A DNA stretch of 64,000 bases from Tsukamurella conjunctivitidis (GCF_007858475.1 NZ_VIGX01000015.1:31485-95484), one strand, 5' to 3'. Positions 46,031-52,062 are shown, counted from the stretch's first letter. Program-made: numbers and translations. Notes: a model not told the origin generated them from the sequence alone.

Positions 46031-46276
46031 CTATGTGAGCCTCCAGATCGGCGCACACCACGTATCCGAGATGCGCACGATGAAGCCGTCACGCTCCAAC
46101 TCCGCCGCCGCGCGGAAAGCAGATGACCGAGACATGCCCGATATTCGCCCTACGTCCGTGAAGTCAGTCTCAGGCGTCACCCGATCCACCGCGATAGTCG
46201 CGAGCCCCAAATAGAGGCGCACCGCATTCGCAGTCAAAGGAGACCGCACCACATTCTTCAATCGATCATTCATCAT
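46031..46276 (-). CDS. Winged-helix DNA-binding protein, 81 residues
   Basis: ATG 46276 or 46273. The core SPLTANAVRLYLGLATIAVD, then TDFTDVGRISGMSRSSAFRAAAELERDGFIVRI, is a compact winged helix with recognition helix SRSSAFRAAAELER. Longer in-frame starts to 46396 would add an unlikely proline/arginine-rich N-terminus. It is immediately upstream of the terminase-like gene, with the start of one abutting the stop of the other, so it probably controls that operon or acts as a small initiator-like protein. Confidence 0.65.
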   Translation of the reverse strand: MMNDRLKNVVRSPLTANAVRLYLGLATIAVDRVTPETDFTDVGRISGMSRSSAFRAAAELERDGFIVRISDTWCAPIWRLT

Positions 46277-46538
46277 CGTTCCACTTCTTAAGTCCAATTC
46301 ATTCTTCCGCCCGAATACCGTTTTCCGCTTCGAAGCCGCAGGTGAATCGTCCCAGCTCCAAGGGCTGAATCCTGGCGTGCGGGGGCAGGCCGACACGCAA
46401 AGGAGTCGGTCACGAGGTTGGGGTCATGCCCTCCCCCCACCCATTCCCGTGACGGTCTTTTAGTGCTTGTGTTTGCGTGTGCCGGTGGGCTATTGTTGAT
46501 GTATTCCCATTCGCTTCTCCATCTCGGAGGTTCTTGCT
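46277..46538. promoter_or_regulatory. Divergent intergenic region
   Basis: About 260 bases between the minus-strand HTH-terminase operon and the + strand membrane-protein gene. It should hold both promoters. It includes the AT-rich stretch ttcttaagtccaattcattctt near 46282 and the Shine-Dalgarno TCGGAGG before 46539. No convincing longer gene is seen in it. Confidence 0.5.
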
Positions 46539-46784
46539 ATGCGCGCTATCATCGCCCTGGTTGTGGTCATCGCCGGCATCACGCTCACTCCCGATCTGGG
46601 CGCGTTCCTGCTTGGTGGTCTGGTGTTCGCTGGCGCGGGGTTCCTGCTGTTGCTCAGCGCCGGTGAGCGTCAAGAACGAGCCATCGTAAAGCGGACGCAG
46701 GAACAGTGTGTCGAGGATCTGAAAAACTACGCGGAAGGTTTTGCTGCCGGTCTTGCCGACGAGGGCGAACCGGTCGCCGCTTAG
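46539..46784 (+). CDS. Small two-helix membrane protein, 81 residues
   Basis: ATG 46539 with CGGAGG seven bases upstream. The first ~42 residues are hydrophobic, with a helical hairpin (AIIALVVVIAGITL and FLLGGLVFAGAGFLLLL). The C-terminal half is a charged cytoplasmic helix (GERQERAIVKRTQEQCVEDLKNYAEGF). No family is recognised; the size and layout recall holin-like or superinfection-exclusion proteins of phages. It converges on the minus-strand chain; the stop codons overlap by four bases. Confidence 0.6.
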   Translation: MRAIIALVVVIAGITLTPDLGAFLLGGLVFAGAGFLLLLSAGERQERAIVKRTQEQCVEDLKNYAEGFAAGLADEGEPVAA

Positions 46785-46933
46785 TCGATATCCCAGTCCT
46801 CGAAATAGCTCGGCCCCGGCCTGGGCTGGCGCAATCTGACATGCTCAGCGCCGAGGGATTCGAGCCATTCATATTCGGCCTTCATGACCTCGTCGATGGT
46901 CTTGTCGATATCGATTGGTTTCGGATTTCTCAT
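46781..46933 (-). CDS. Small acidic protein, 50 residues; last gene of the overlapping chain
   Basis: ATG 46933 lies inside the stop of the previous ORF (ATGA) and has AAAGGA upstream. The product begins MRNPKPIDIDKTIDEVMKAE and ends PSYFEDWDID. The WLESLGAEHVRLRQPRPG centre is conserved-looking, but I do not recognise it. Final gene of a minus-strand chain that starts at 49309. Confidence 0.55.
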   Translation of the reverse strand: MRNPKPIDIDKTIDEVMKAEYEWLESLGAEHVRLRQPRPGPSYFEDWDID

Positions 46934-47040
46934 CTGTTCCTTTCGAAGACTTCAAGCGCATCGCTCAAGGTGTCGATCAGCTTCCATGCTTCGGCGTAGG
47001 TGAGGGTTGTGCGTGCGTGCTGGGCCGTGATGGTGACCAT
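46930..47040 (-). CDS. Tiny protein, 36 residues
   Basis: ATG 47040 to TGA 46930. The product MVTITAQHARTTLTYAEAWK continues LIDTLSDALEVFERNR: a short strand plus one amphipathic helix. Its stop overlaps the next start by four bases, which supports it as real despite its size. There is a 20-base gap to the ORF before it. No function can be assigned. Confidence 0.45.
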   Translation of the reverse strand: MVTITAQHARTTLTYAEAWKLIDTLSDALEVFERNR

Positions 47041-47060
47041 GTGAGGGTGTTGGCTCAGAC

Positions 47061-47210
47061 CTACTGTGAGCAGTCGTGGTGCTGTACGTGTGCTGGAGAG
47101 GTGTTGTCCTCCGTGCGGATTCGTGAGTTGGATTGTTCTTCCTTTCCGCGCGAATTGAGGTTGTCAAGGAGCTGCGCCACGAGGGTGTGGAGCACCTGTG
47201 CGTCGGTCAC
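47061..47210 (-). CDS. Tiny protein, 49 residues
   Basis: GTG 47210 overlaps the stop of the preceding gene (GTGA). The product begins VTDAQVLHTLVAQLLDNLNS (helical) and has a polar, His-rich tail ending HVQHHDCSQ. No family is recognised. Support is positional: the coupling overlap and common direction within the chain. Confidence 0.42.
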   Translation of the reverse strand: MTDAQVLHTLVAQLLDNLNSRGKEEQSNSRIRTEDNTSPAHVQHHDCSQ

Positions 47211-47377
47211 TGGTCGCCGCGCTGGTCGTGCCTGCGCTGTGCGTCAAGAGCGGCCTGAAGCAGGTCGATGAGCCGAGGCACATCGTCGATGTGGACGACC
47301 GCCTTGCGGGTGGTGTCGATGGCTAGGGTGCGTTGTTCGCAGGAGTGCATGACTCGGGGCATGGGGTAGATGTTCAC
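47207..47377 (-). CDS. Small protein, 56 residues
   Basis: GTG 47377 overlaps the stop of the upstream gene (TGGTGAAC: stop TGA, start GTG). Product VNIYPMPRVMHSCEQRTLAI, then AVVHIDDVPRLIDLLQAALDAQRRHDQ: two strands and a helix. Resembles the compact proteins encoded either side of it (pattern strand-strand-helix of ~60 residues), so the small genes may be related by duplication. Function unknown. Confidence 0.5.
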   Translation of the reverse strand: MNIYPMPRVMHSCEQRTLAIDTTRKAVVHIDDVPRLIDLLQAALDAQRRHDQRGDQ

Positions 47378-47580
47378 CAGGTGCGTCCGGTGCGTGCGGG
47401 CGTGGAGATGTTCGGCGCGTCTGGCGGATGGAGGGCGTCTACGGCCGCGCGGAGCGTGTCCCACGAGGCCCCCGGCAGGTACACGGTCACTCCGTCCTGC
47501 GACAGCGCGATCCTCCCACTGGCGGTGAGGGCTACCGCGATGGGTTCGGTGTCAGTCTGTATTAGATACGAATACGTCAT
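47374..47580 (-). CDS. Small protein, 68 residues
   Basis: ATG 47580 overlaps the stop of the gene before (ATGA). Product MTYSYLIQTDTEPIAVALTA, then GRIALSQDGVTVYLPGASWDTLRAAVDAL: a beta-rich front and one helix, with a proline-rich C-terminus. Its GxTVYL-PGASWDTLRAAVDALH end parallels the VVHIDDVPRLIDLLQAAL end of the next small protein, suggesting shared ancestry. Function unknown. Confidence 0.52.
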   Translation of the reverse strand: MTYSYLIQTDTEPIAVALTASGRIALSQDGVTVYLPGASWDTLRAAVDALHPPDAPNISTPARTGRTW

Positions 47581-48065
47581 CGGAGGTTTCCAGTTCTACG
47601 TTGCAGCTTGGCTATATCAGCAAGGTCCGAGGCTCGCCACGAGCGCGAATTGCGTAGGTGTCCGTGCGTCCACCCGATTGTTACGCAGCCGTATTTGGTG
47701 CCAACAGTCTTAACGAGGTCAGAGCGTATGAGGATGCCCGATATTGTGTAAGTTTCGGAGCGTTTCGCAGTCGGCCACTGTTCGGTGTCAACATCGCTGA
47801 GGATGATGCCGCTTGCGGTGCCTATTGTGAGCGCGTGTACATGTCGTGAAATGTGCGGGAGTAGCGGCGTGTATTCGGGTACGAAGTGGATTCCGCAGGC
47901 GCAATCGATGCTGATTCCGCCGTGGGCACACTCAGCATTATTTATGCGCTGGGGGTTGTTGAAGGCGGATTGGCGGTCTAGGCGTTGTTGTGGAGTCGGT
48001 TCTGTTCGGTAGGCCGGCGGCACGAGAGCCGTTCCGTCGACTAGCCAGATTCTCCACCCGATCAC
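47577..48065 (-). CDS. Cys/His-motif protein, second of a tandem pair (162 residues)
   Basis: Starts MIGWRIWLVDGTALVPPAYR. The centre has NNAECAHGGISIDCACGIHFV, a Cys-x-His...Cys-x-Cys-x2-His cluster that could bind zinc. After it comes a region ending SETYTISGILIRSDLVKTV that pairs with RTERYTITGMIAPERFQKAL of the upstream gene. The two are paralogues. A similar C-x-CG motif occurs in actinobacterial and actinophage proteins that I cannot name. Start and stop overlap both neighbours by four bases. Confidence 0.6.
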   Translation of the reverse strand: MIGWRIWLVDGTALVPPAYRTEPTPQQRLDRQSAFNNPQRINNAECAHGGISIDCACGIHFVPEYTPLLPHISRHVHALTIGTASGIILSDVDTEQWPTAKRSETYTISGILIRSDLVKTVGTKYGCVTIGWTHGHLRNSRSWRASDLADIAKLQRRTGNLR

Positions 48066-48544
48066 TGGATTGCCGTGAGCTGGTCAACGATCGTTGCGAG
48101 CTGCGGGACACTGTTGGGTAGAATGCCCATAATGTGCGGCCTGCCCGTTATCCCTGGCAGTACCGGCACAGCGAACCGCGACATGAGGGCTTTCTGAAAT
48201 CGTTCGGGGGCGATCATTCCGGTTATTGTGTAGCGTTCGGTGCGGTATTCGTGTCCCCCGTAGAGTTGAATGGGGATTGCGCCGGGCAGGACGATGTCGC
48301 CTGGGATTCCTGAGGTGAGCACAACATCATCTTGCAGTGCTACGAATCCGCCGAGTAGTACCCATGGGTCGTCCATGTAGTGAAGCCCGCATTTGCAGTT
48401 TTCGGTGATGCCGCCGTGTTCGCATTCGGCGTATGCTGTCGGGTTTGCGAGGTGGTCGACGATGTTGCCTTCGAGTTGTCGGACGGGTGATGAGAGGTGT
48501 CCGGTTTCGTCGACGTTCCAGAGTCGCCATGCGTGGGTTGTCAT
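48062..48544 (-). CDS. Cys/His-motif protein, first of a tandem pair (160 residues)
   Basis: ATG 48544 overlaps the stop of the HTH gene before it (ATGA). The product starts MTTHAWRLWNVDETGHLSSP, and the motif is AYAECEHGGITENCKCGLHYM followed by a beta-rich region (GDIVLPGAIPIQLYGGHEYRTERYTITGMI). It aligns along its length with the next gene product, so the pair arose by tandem duplication and has diverged. Possible zinc-binding or nucleic-acid-related role; not established. Confidence 0.6.
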   Translation of the reverse strand: MTTHAWRLWNVDETGHLSSPVRQLEGNIVDHLANPTAYAECEHGGITENCKCGLHYMDDPWVLLGGFVALQDDVVLTSGIPGDIVLPGAIPIQLYGGHEYRTERYTITGMIAPERFQKALMSRFAVPVLPGITGRPHIMGILPNSVPQLATIVDQLTAIQ

Positions 48545-48762
48545 TGTGTTGCTCCTTCGGTCTGGTGCCATGCGATCCCGGCGGGTGTGGCGATGTAGCC
48601 GTGCGCGTCGAGGTGCACGGCGTATCCGTGGAGTCGGAGCCAGCCCAGCACGGTTGCCGTCACGATGTCGGAGATACCGAGGATGTCGGCTAGCTCGGCG
48701 AGGTGGCGCGGTCGGGTAGCGATGAGCGGTATCAACTCACGGCGGTGATCTCGGGTAGTCAT
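48541..48762 (-). CDS. Winged-helix DNA-binding protein, 73 residues
   Basis: Starts MTTRDHRRELIPLIATRP. The core RHLAELADILGISDIVTATVLGWLRLHGYAVHLDAHGYIATPAG has a helix-turn-helix followed by a wing and is similar in layout to the 78-residue protein at the head of the chain. ATGA overlap with the gene before it and 4-bp overlap with the gene after it. Likely a small regulator of the chain or of helper-phage genes. Confidence 0.6.
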   Translation of the reverse strand: MTTRDHRRELIPLIATRPRHLAELADILGISDIVTATVLGWLRLHGYAVHLDAHGYIATPAGIAWHQTEGATQ

Positions 48763-49076
48763 AGTTCCTCCGGCGCAGCGCTGCCTTCAGCGATATCCAC
48801 GAGCATGTTCGCGAGCGGCACCAGCTCGGAATGCTGGACCTTGACGTGGAAATCTCCTCGGCGCAGTTCGTAGTCCGTATCGCCGCGAGTGATCCTCAAA
48901 GGAAAAACGTTCTCCCTGAGGGCGTCGTTTTTTTCCGCGCGTCGGATGTGATGGCCAAGGAGGAGGCGAGCGACTTGCTCGGCTTCTGTTCGGGTTCTGG
49001 TGATGAGGTGTCGGCCGTCGGGGTGTTCGACTCGGCAGCCGCGTCCTCGGTTGGCGGCGGACACGGTGAAGGTCAC
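48759..49076 (-). CDS. Uncharacterised protein, 105 residues
   Basis: Starts MTFTVSAANRGRGCRVEHPD. The sequence is beta-rich with basic residues (DGRHLITRTRTEAEQVARLLLGHHIRRAEK, then YELRRGDFHVKVQHSELVPLANMLVDIAEG). No family is recognised. Its basic character would suit nucleic-acid binding. Overlaps both neighbouring genes by four bases. Confidence 0.55.
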   Translation of the reverse strand: MTFTVSAANRGRGCRVEHPDGRHLITRTRTEAEQVARLLLGHHIRRAEKNDALRENVFPLRITRGDTDYELRRGDFHVKVQHSELVPLANMLVDIAEGSAAPEEL

Positions 49077-49309
49077 CGGCTCAGCTCCGAGAGGTGTGCG
49101 CGACCCGCGTCAGTGATGACGTAGCGTCCCCGCACGACGCGCTCAGCCAGACGCTCCCTCACCAACAGGGCGAGAATGGAAGGCACCGAGCCGTGAGCGA
49201 GGACCACCGCCGCCGCTACATCATCGGTCGTGAAGACCGTGCCAGGCGGATGCGCTGCAAGAGCGGCCAGAACATGCCGAGGCCCGCTCTGATCGATGTT
49301 CAAGCTCAT
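49073..49309 (-). CDS. Winged-helix DNA-binding protein, 78 residues; first gene of the chain
   Basis: ATG 49309 with TTGGAGA upstream. The product reads MSLNIDQSGPRHVLAALAAH, then FTTDDVAAAVVLAHGSVPSILALLVRERLAERVVRGRYVITDAG: a three-helix HTH and a short wing. It heads the chain of overlapping genes and lies just past two hairpins that separate the chain from repA. It could autoregulate the chain. Confidence 0.62.
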   Translation of the reverse strand: MSLNIDQSGPRHVLAALAAHPPGTVFTTDDVAAAVVLAHGSVPSILALLVRERLAERVVRGRYVITDAGRAHLSELSR

Positions 49310-49349
49310 GATGGATCTCCAAATCTACTGAATAAGAAGGTTTCTCACC

Positions 49350-49403
49350 CCCTAAGCTCGCTTAGGGTCGAGGGGGTCCAGGGGGCGGCGATCCGCCCCC
49401 TGG
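49350..49403. terminator. Two hairpins between repA-like gene and the small-gene chain
   Basis: CCCTAAG-CTCG-CTTAGGG at 49350-49367 and the stronger CCAGGGGGCGG-CGAT-CCGCCCCCTGG (11-bp perfect stem) at 49378-49403. Both lie downstream of the repA-like gene on the minus strand, so they likely end its transcript; the chain must then have its own promoter near 49310-49350. Confidence 0.7.
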
Positions 49404-49467
49404 AATGCGCTCGCCGCGCGGGCGTTCACCCGCAAGAGCAGCGGGCGAACAGTGTGTTCTTCTCGAT

Positions 49468-49520
49468 GTACCTGTACCCGTGCACACCCGCCTATCGGAT
49501 GTACCCGGGTACACGAGTAC
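49468..49520. repeat. Iteron cluster B (GTACCCG family), downstream of the repA-like gene
   Basis: GTACC at 49468, GTACCCG at 49474, and the perfect 14-bp palindrome TGTACCCGGGTACA at 49500-49513, with a further GTAC at 49517. The same 7-mer recurs on the other side of the repA-like gene. Adjacent to the repA-like stop codon at 49528. Confidence 0.7.
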
Positions 49521-49527
49521 GTGGGGT

Positions 49528-50508
49528 CTACGCAGCCTCTTGATCGACACCAAGTCGGTACGCGTCCAAAGCTTTCTGGGCGCGTGCCTGCCCCACGTGC
49601 AGATACTCCTTGACTTCGCGAACGGTGTTGAAGTCGAAACCTGCGTCCCGGAGCTTGGCGGCATCGCCGGTGGCTCGGTCACGTACCGGACGGTCCTGCT
49701 TGGCCGCTGCCTTCGTGGTCATGCTCTCGATCTCCCAATCGACGCCTTCATGGCCGTCTGCTGCCGGGGTGAGGGTGAAGCGTCCGACTACCGGTTCCCC
49801 GCCGCCGGCATCTGTGGCGAAGTTCCTCCGAACGCCGCCGTGGCGGTCCTTGTTCAGCTGCAACTTGGCGGAGCCGCCCATACCTGGCGCGAACGGGCGT
49901 TCAACGGTGACGCGGACTGAGAGGCCGCCGACAGCGCGGCGCTTCGCAGCCGTTCCGCCAGGTCCCATCGCACGAGAGTCAGCGTTCTTCGCGAGGTGAT
50001 CCACGACCACTACGGCAATGCCAGCAGCGGTGAGCGGCTTGATGACGTCCTTGTGGACAAGGGTGAAGTCGTCGGCGGAGTTCGAGGACGCCCCGTAGAG
50101 GGGCATGATCTCGCCGAGGCTGTCGAGAACAACCAGTTCCGGTTCCCAGTCGAGGAGATCCTGAACCACGGCATCGAGATCGATCTTGTCGAGTGGCTCG
50201 TAGAGGCGGAAGAGGTCGGGGTCGCTGAGGTCGGATGCATCGGTGCCGAGGTTGAGAAGGCGGGACAGGGTGGAGTCGGCTCCGTTGTGGTCCAGGTCGA
50301 TCACTGCTGCCCCGTCACCGTTGGTGAGGGTTTCGGTCACAGCGGCTAGGCACAGCCAGGTCTTCCCGCACTCAGCGTCACCGTAAACGAGGTTCAGTTC
50401 TCCCGAATAGAAGAGGGGGTGTCCGCCCGCGGTGGTCAGGATCGTCGGCGCGGGCGGGTTGAAGTTGCCCGCGAGGCGTCGGGCGACATCGACGTAAACA
50501 GAAGTCAT
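49528..50508 (-). CDS. RepA/RecA-like hexameric helicase-type ATPase
   Basis: A 326-residue protein. Walker A is GDAECGKT (residues 43-50), preceded by the ELNLVYG strand; Walker B is ELVVLDSLGEIM; a motif-3-type strand is AGIAVVVVDHLAKN. This is the AAA_25/RepA RecA-fold family used by plasmids and phages as replicative helicase or loader. The C-terminal ~50 residues add a helix-turn-helix-like domain (DFNTVREVKEYLHVGQARAQKALDAY). GAGGGA lies before ATG 50508. Iterons on both sides suggest that it works at an adjacent origin, as satellite Rep proteins do. Confidence 0.78.
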   Translation of the reverse strand: MTSVYVDVARRLAGNFNPPAPTILTTAGGHPLFYSGELNLVYGDAECGKTWLCLAAVTETLTNGDGAAVIDLDHNGADSTLSRLLNLGTDASDLSDPDLFRLYEPLDKIDLDAVVQDLLDWEPELVVLDSLGEIMPLYGASSNSADDFTLVHKDVIKPLTAAGIAVVVVDHLAKNADSRAMGPGGTAAKRRAVGGLSVRVTVERPFAPGMGGSAKLQLNKDRHGGVRRNFATDAGGGEPVVGRFTLTPAADGHEGVDWEIESMTTKAAAKQDRPVRDRATGDAAKLRDAGFDFNTVREVKEYLHVGQARAQKALDAYRLGVDQEAA

Positions 50509-50544
50509 TGTTGTCCCTCATGAAAAGTTCGAGTTGGAAGCCTT

Positions 50545-50603
50545 GTACCCGTGTACTCGGGTACGCCCGAAGCCCGGGTTGACACGGGTACGGGTACAGG
50601 TAC
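50545..50603. repeat. Iteron cluster A (CGGGTAC / GTACCCG), upstream of the repA-like gene
   Basis: Copies: GTACCCG 50545, GTACTCG 50553, CGGGTAC 50558, CGGGTAC 50585, CGGGTAC 50591 (sharing one base with the previous copy) and AGGTAC 50598. They form inverted and direct arrays within 59 bases, just upstream of the repA-like start. Confidence 0.78.
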
Positions 50604-50765
50604 GAAGCCTGATTAGGGAGTATGATTCGGCGATGGCCGAGAATTGGACGCCTTTCGAAAACGTCCTTACATACTAAGTATATCAGTTCCCACTGTAAGC
50701 GATATCTGCTAGCAAATTCGGCGATACTGAACCCTCACAGACCAGGTCGGGAGCATCATCAGAGC
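50604..50765. other. AT-rich stretch next to iterons: putative unwinding region of an origin
   Basis: The stretch around 50667-50685 (cttacatactaagtatatc) and the following 50 bases are clearly more AT-rich than anything nearby. It includes the near-palindrome ATACTAAGTAT. Iterons on one side and AT-rich DNA on the other is the layout of a Rep-dependent origin. It must also contain the promoter of the + strand gene at 50766 and possibly that of the repA-like gene. Confidence 0.5.
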
Positions 50766-51008
50766 ATGAACAGAAACGACCTCAAACCACTCAAGCCCGA
50801 ACCACCACACAAGCCACGAGCACAGGCCCACGGAGGCGAACTATTCCAGATCCTCCAATGGGTCTTCGTCGCAATTGCAGCGATCACCGCGATCACAAGC
50901 CAGGGCAACGAGATGCAGATCTACTCGGCGATCGGCATCCTCTTCATCGCGCTCTGGTGCGCCGCCGTCTTCCAGATCATCCGCGCTATCACGGGGAGCC
51001 GGTCATGA
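50766..51008 (+). CDS. Small two-helix membrane protein, 80 residues
   Basis: ATG 50766. A polar, proline/lysine-rich N-terminus (MNRNDLKPLKPEPPHKPRAQ) precedes two hydrophobic helices (LFQILQWVFVAIAAITAI and IYSAIGILFIALWCAAVFQIIRAI) with a short QGNEMQ loop. No family is recognised. It is one of four small membrane proteins on the element and is read in the direction opposite to the replication genes. The next ORF overlaps its stop by four bases. Confidence 0.62.
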   Translation: MNRNDLKPLKPEPPHKPRAQAHGGELFQILQWVFVAIAAITAITSQGNEMQIYSAIGILFIALWCAAVFQIIRAITGSRS

Positions 51009-51121
51009 CGATCAGATTCACTGCCCGCGAGATGACGCCGCCTGGAACCCGCGCGCACGAGGCCATCACACGCCTGCACTGGGTGGGGTCCGGTAAATTT
51101 ACCGGACCCCTCAAGCGGTGA
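51005..51121 (+). CDS. Short DUF3892-like protein, 38 residues
   Basis: ATG 51005 overlaps the stop of the membrane protein gene (ATGA). The product MTIRFTAREMTPPGTRAHEA, then ITRLHWVG, resembles the first half of DUF3892 proteins found in phages (HExITxLxW). It then ends early with SGKFTGPLKR, encoded by a large perfect palindrome. It is either a natural short form or a gene truncated by a terminator-like insertion. Confidence 0.48.
   Translation: MTIRFTAREMTPPGTRAHEAITRLHWVGSGKFTGPLKR
51085..51110. repeat. Perfect 26-bp palindrome
   Basis: GGGGTCCGGTAAA followed directly by its exact complement; there is no spacer. It overlaps the last codons of the DUF3892-like gene and precedes TCAAGCGG. 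It could be a transcription terminator for the two + strand genes or a binding site for a dimeric protein. Confidence 0.88.
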
Positions 51122-51148
51122 CGCCCGCGATAAGGCCGCCGAGACGCT

Positions 51149-51337
51149 TCAACGCCCCTGCATCCAGGCATGCACATCGGATTCGAGGTACCGGTAGTCA
51201 CCGTGACGTCCCTGCCGGCAGGACTTGAGCCCCTTGCGTCCGCGGGTCGACTTGTACTGCCTCGCCGCGTTGTGAATGGTCTTCTCGTGATACCCGGTGA
51301 GTGCGCAGACCTCCCGCGTCGTCAGGTACCGATCCAT
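51149..51337 (-). CDS. Small HTH protein (AlpA/MerR-like), 62 residues
   Basis: ATG 51337 with AGGGGGC upstream; longer in-frame starts to 51544 look non-coding. The product MDRYLTTREVCALTGYHEKT, then IHNAARQYKSTRGRKGLKSCRQGRHGDYRYLESDVHAWM, is a one-domain winged HTH of the type used as excisionase or phage regulator; the final RYLESDVHAWM is the usual strand-helix end. It differs from the usual pattern by a basic insert (STRGRKGLKSCRQGRHG). Likely a regulator or recombination directionality factor. Confidence 0.7.
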   Translation of the reverse strand: MDRYLTTREVCALTGYHEKTIHNAARQYKSTRGRKGLKSCRQGRHGDYRYLESDVHAWMQGR

Positions 51338-51426
51338 GCACGCCCCCTGCTCTGCTGCCGCCACGATCCTCGTCAGCATGAACGCCCGGTAGCGGCCCGT
51401 CAAGCCCCACCGTCTCGAATTGACCA

Positions 51427-51512
51427 GTATGGCAACAACTTCCATACGAGTGGGGCACGGCGGATACCGCCGTTGTGGTTGGCTGCCGTAAGCGCCTTCC
51501 GCAACGCGTTGC
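51427..51512. promoter_or_regulatory. Inverted repeats upstream of the small HTH gene
   Basis: GTATGG at 51427-51432 pairs with CCATAC at 51442-51447, and GCAACGCGTTGC at 51501-51512 is a perfect 12-bp palindrome. Both lie in the 241-base gap between the two small HTH genes and are plausible operators. No gene is convincingly present in this gap. Confidence 0.45.
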
Positions 51513-51578
51513 GACACTTCCGCCTCCGTCGCCATAGTGCGCAAAATCCAGAAGTTGGAAACTTGCGCGACCGGTTGA

Positions 51579-51746
51579 TCACCTCAGCAAGTGGGCCGTC
51601 TCCCATCGCCTAAGCCCCTCAAACGGATACCTGTACGCCCGCCCGATCTTCACACACGGTATGCGCCCCGCCTTCGCCATGCCGAGAACGGTCGCAGGAT
51701 TGACCTGCCAACGACCGGCCACCTGCTCCGTCGTCAAGAACTCCAA
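51579..51746 (-). CDS. AlpA/excisionase-type HTH_17 protein, 55 residues
   Basis: Start TTG 51746, chosen because AAGGGG lies seven bases upstream and LEFLTTEQVAGRWQVNPATV is the usual N-terminus of helix-turn-helix excisionase-family proteins; longer in-frame starts extend through a tryptophan-poor, basic stretch. The rest reads LGMAKAGRIPCVKIGRAYRYPFEGLRRW, the canonical recognition helix and wing. It probably serves as Xis or as a regulator of the integrase region. It is 480 bases downstream of the integrase stop on the same strand. Confidence 0.75.
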   Translation of the reverse strand: MEFLTTEQVAGRWQVNPATVLGMAKAGRIPCVKIGRAYRYPFEGLRRWETAHLLR

Positions 51747-51980
51747 AGCTGTTCCCCTTGTGCTCAACTCGACTCGAATGCCGATGAGGAGAACGCTATA
51801 CCCGGCTACGCCCTCCAGCCGTCCACACAACGTCTTGCGGCTGTCATGTTCGCGAACACGCCGTTACGGGGCGGGGAAACCGCAGGACACGCCGTAGGTG
51901 CGACACGCCGACGATGGCTGCTCCAGACCGCGGGTATGCCGGGTGACAATCTTTCCAGCTCCGGAAGTGATCGCCACACC

Positions 51981-52062
51981 CCAGGAAGTGTTGATAGCAC
52001 TTCCTGGCCGAGCACAGGTGCGTCATTGTACGCACCTGTTTCAGGTGGCCCAGTTTGGGCCA
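51981..52062. repeat. Three successive perfect inverted repeats
   Basis: CCAGGAAGTG-7 nt-CACTTCCTGG (51981-52007), ACAGGTGCGT-6 nt-ACGCACCTGT (52014-52039) and TGGCCCA-3 nt-TGGGCCA (52046-52062). They fill most of 82 bases upstream of the AlpA-like gene. They could be operators, excisionase or integrase arm sites, or an RNA leader with stacked hairpins. Confidence 0.85.

Noticed and set aside
46410-46673. Minus-strand 87-residue ORF opposite the small membrane protein gene
   Set aside because: Its product is His/Gln/Thr-rich with no pattern, and the opposite strand has a good Shine-Dalgarno and a clear two-helix membrane protein.
49362-49682. Minus-strand ORF across the repA-like 3' end and hairpins
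   Set aside because: It runs through two strong hairpins and iterons and is out of frame with the ATPase; the product is Pro/Arg-rich.
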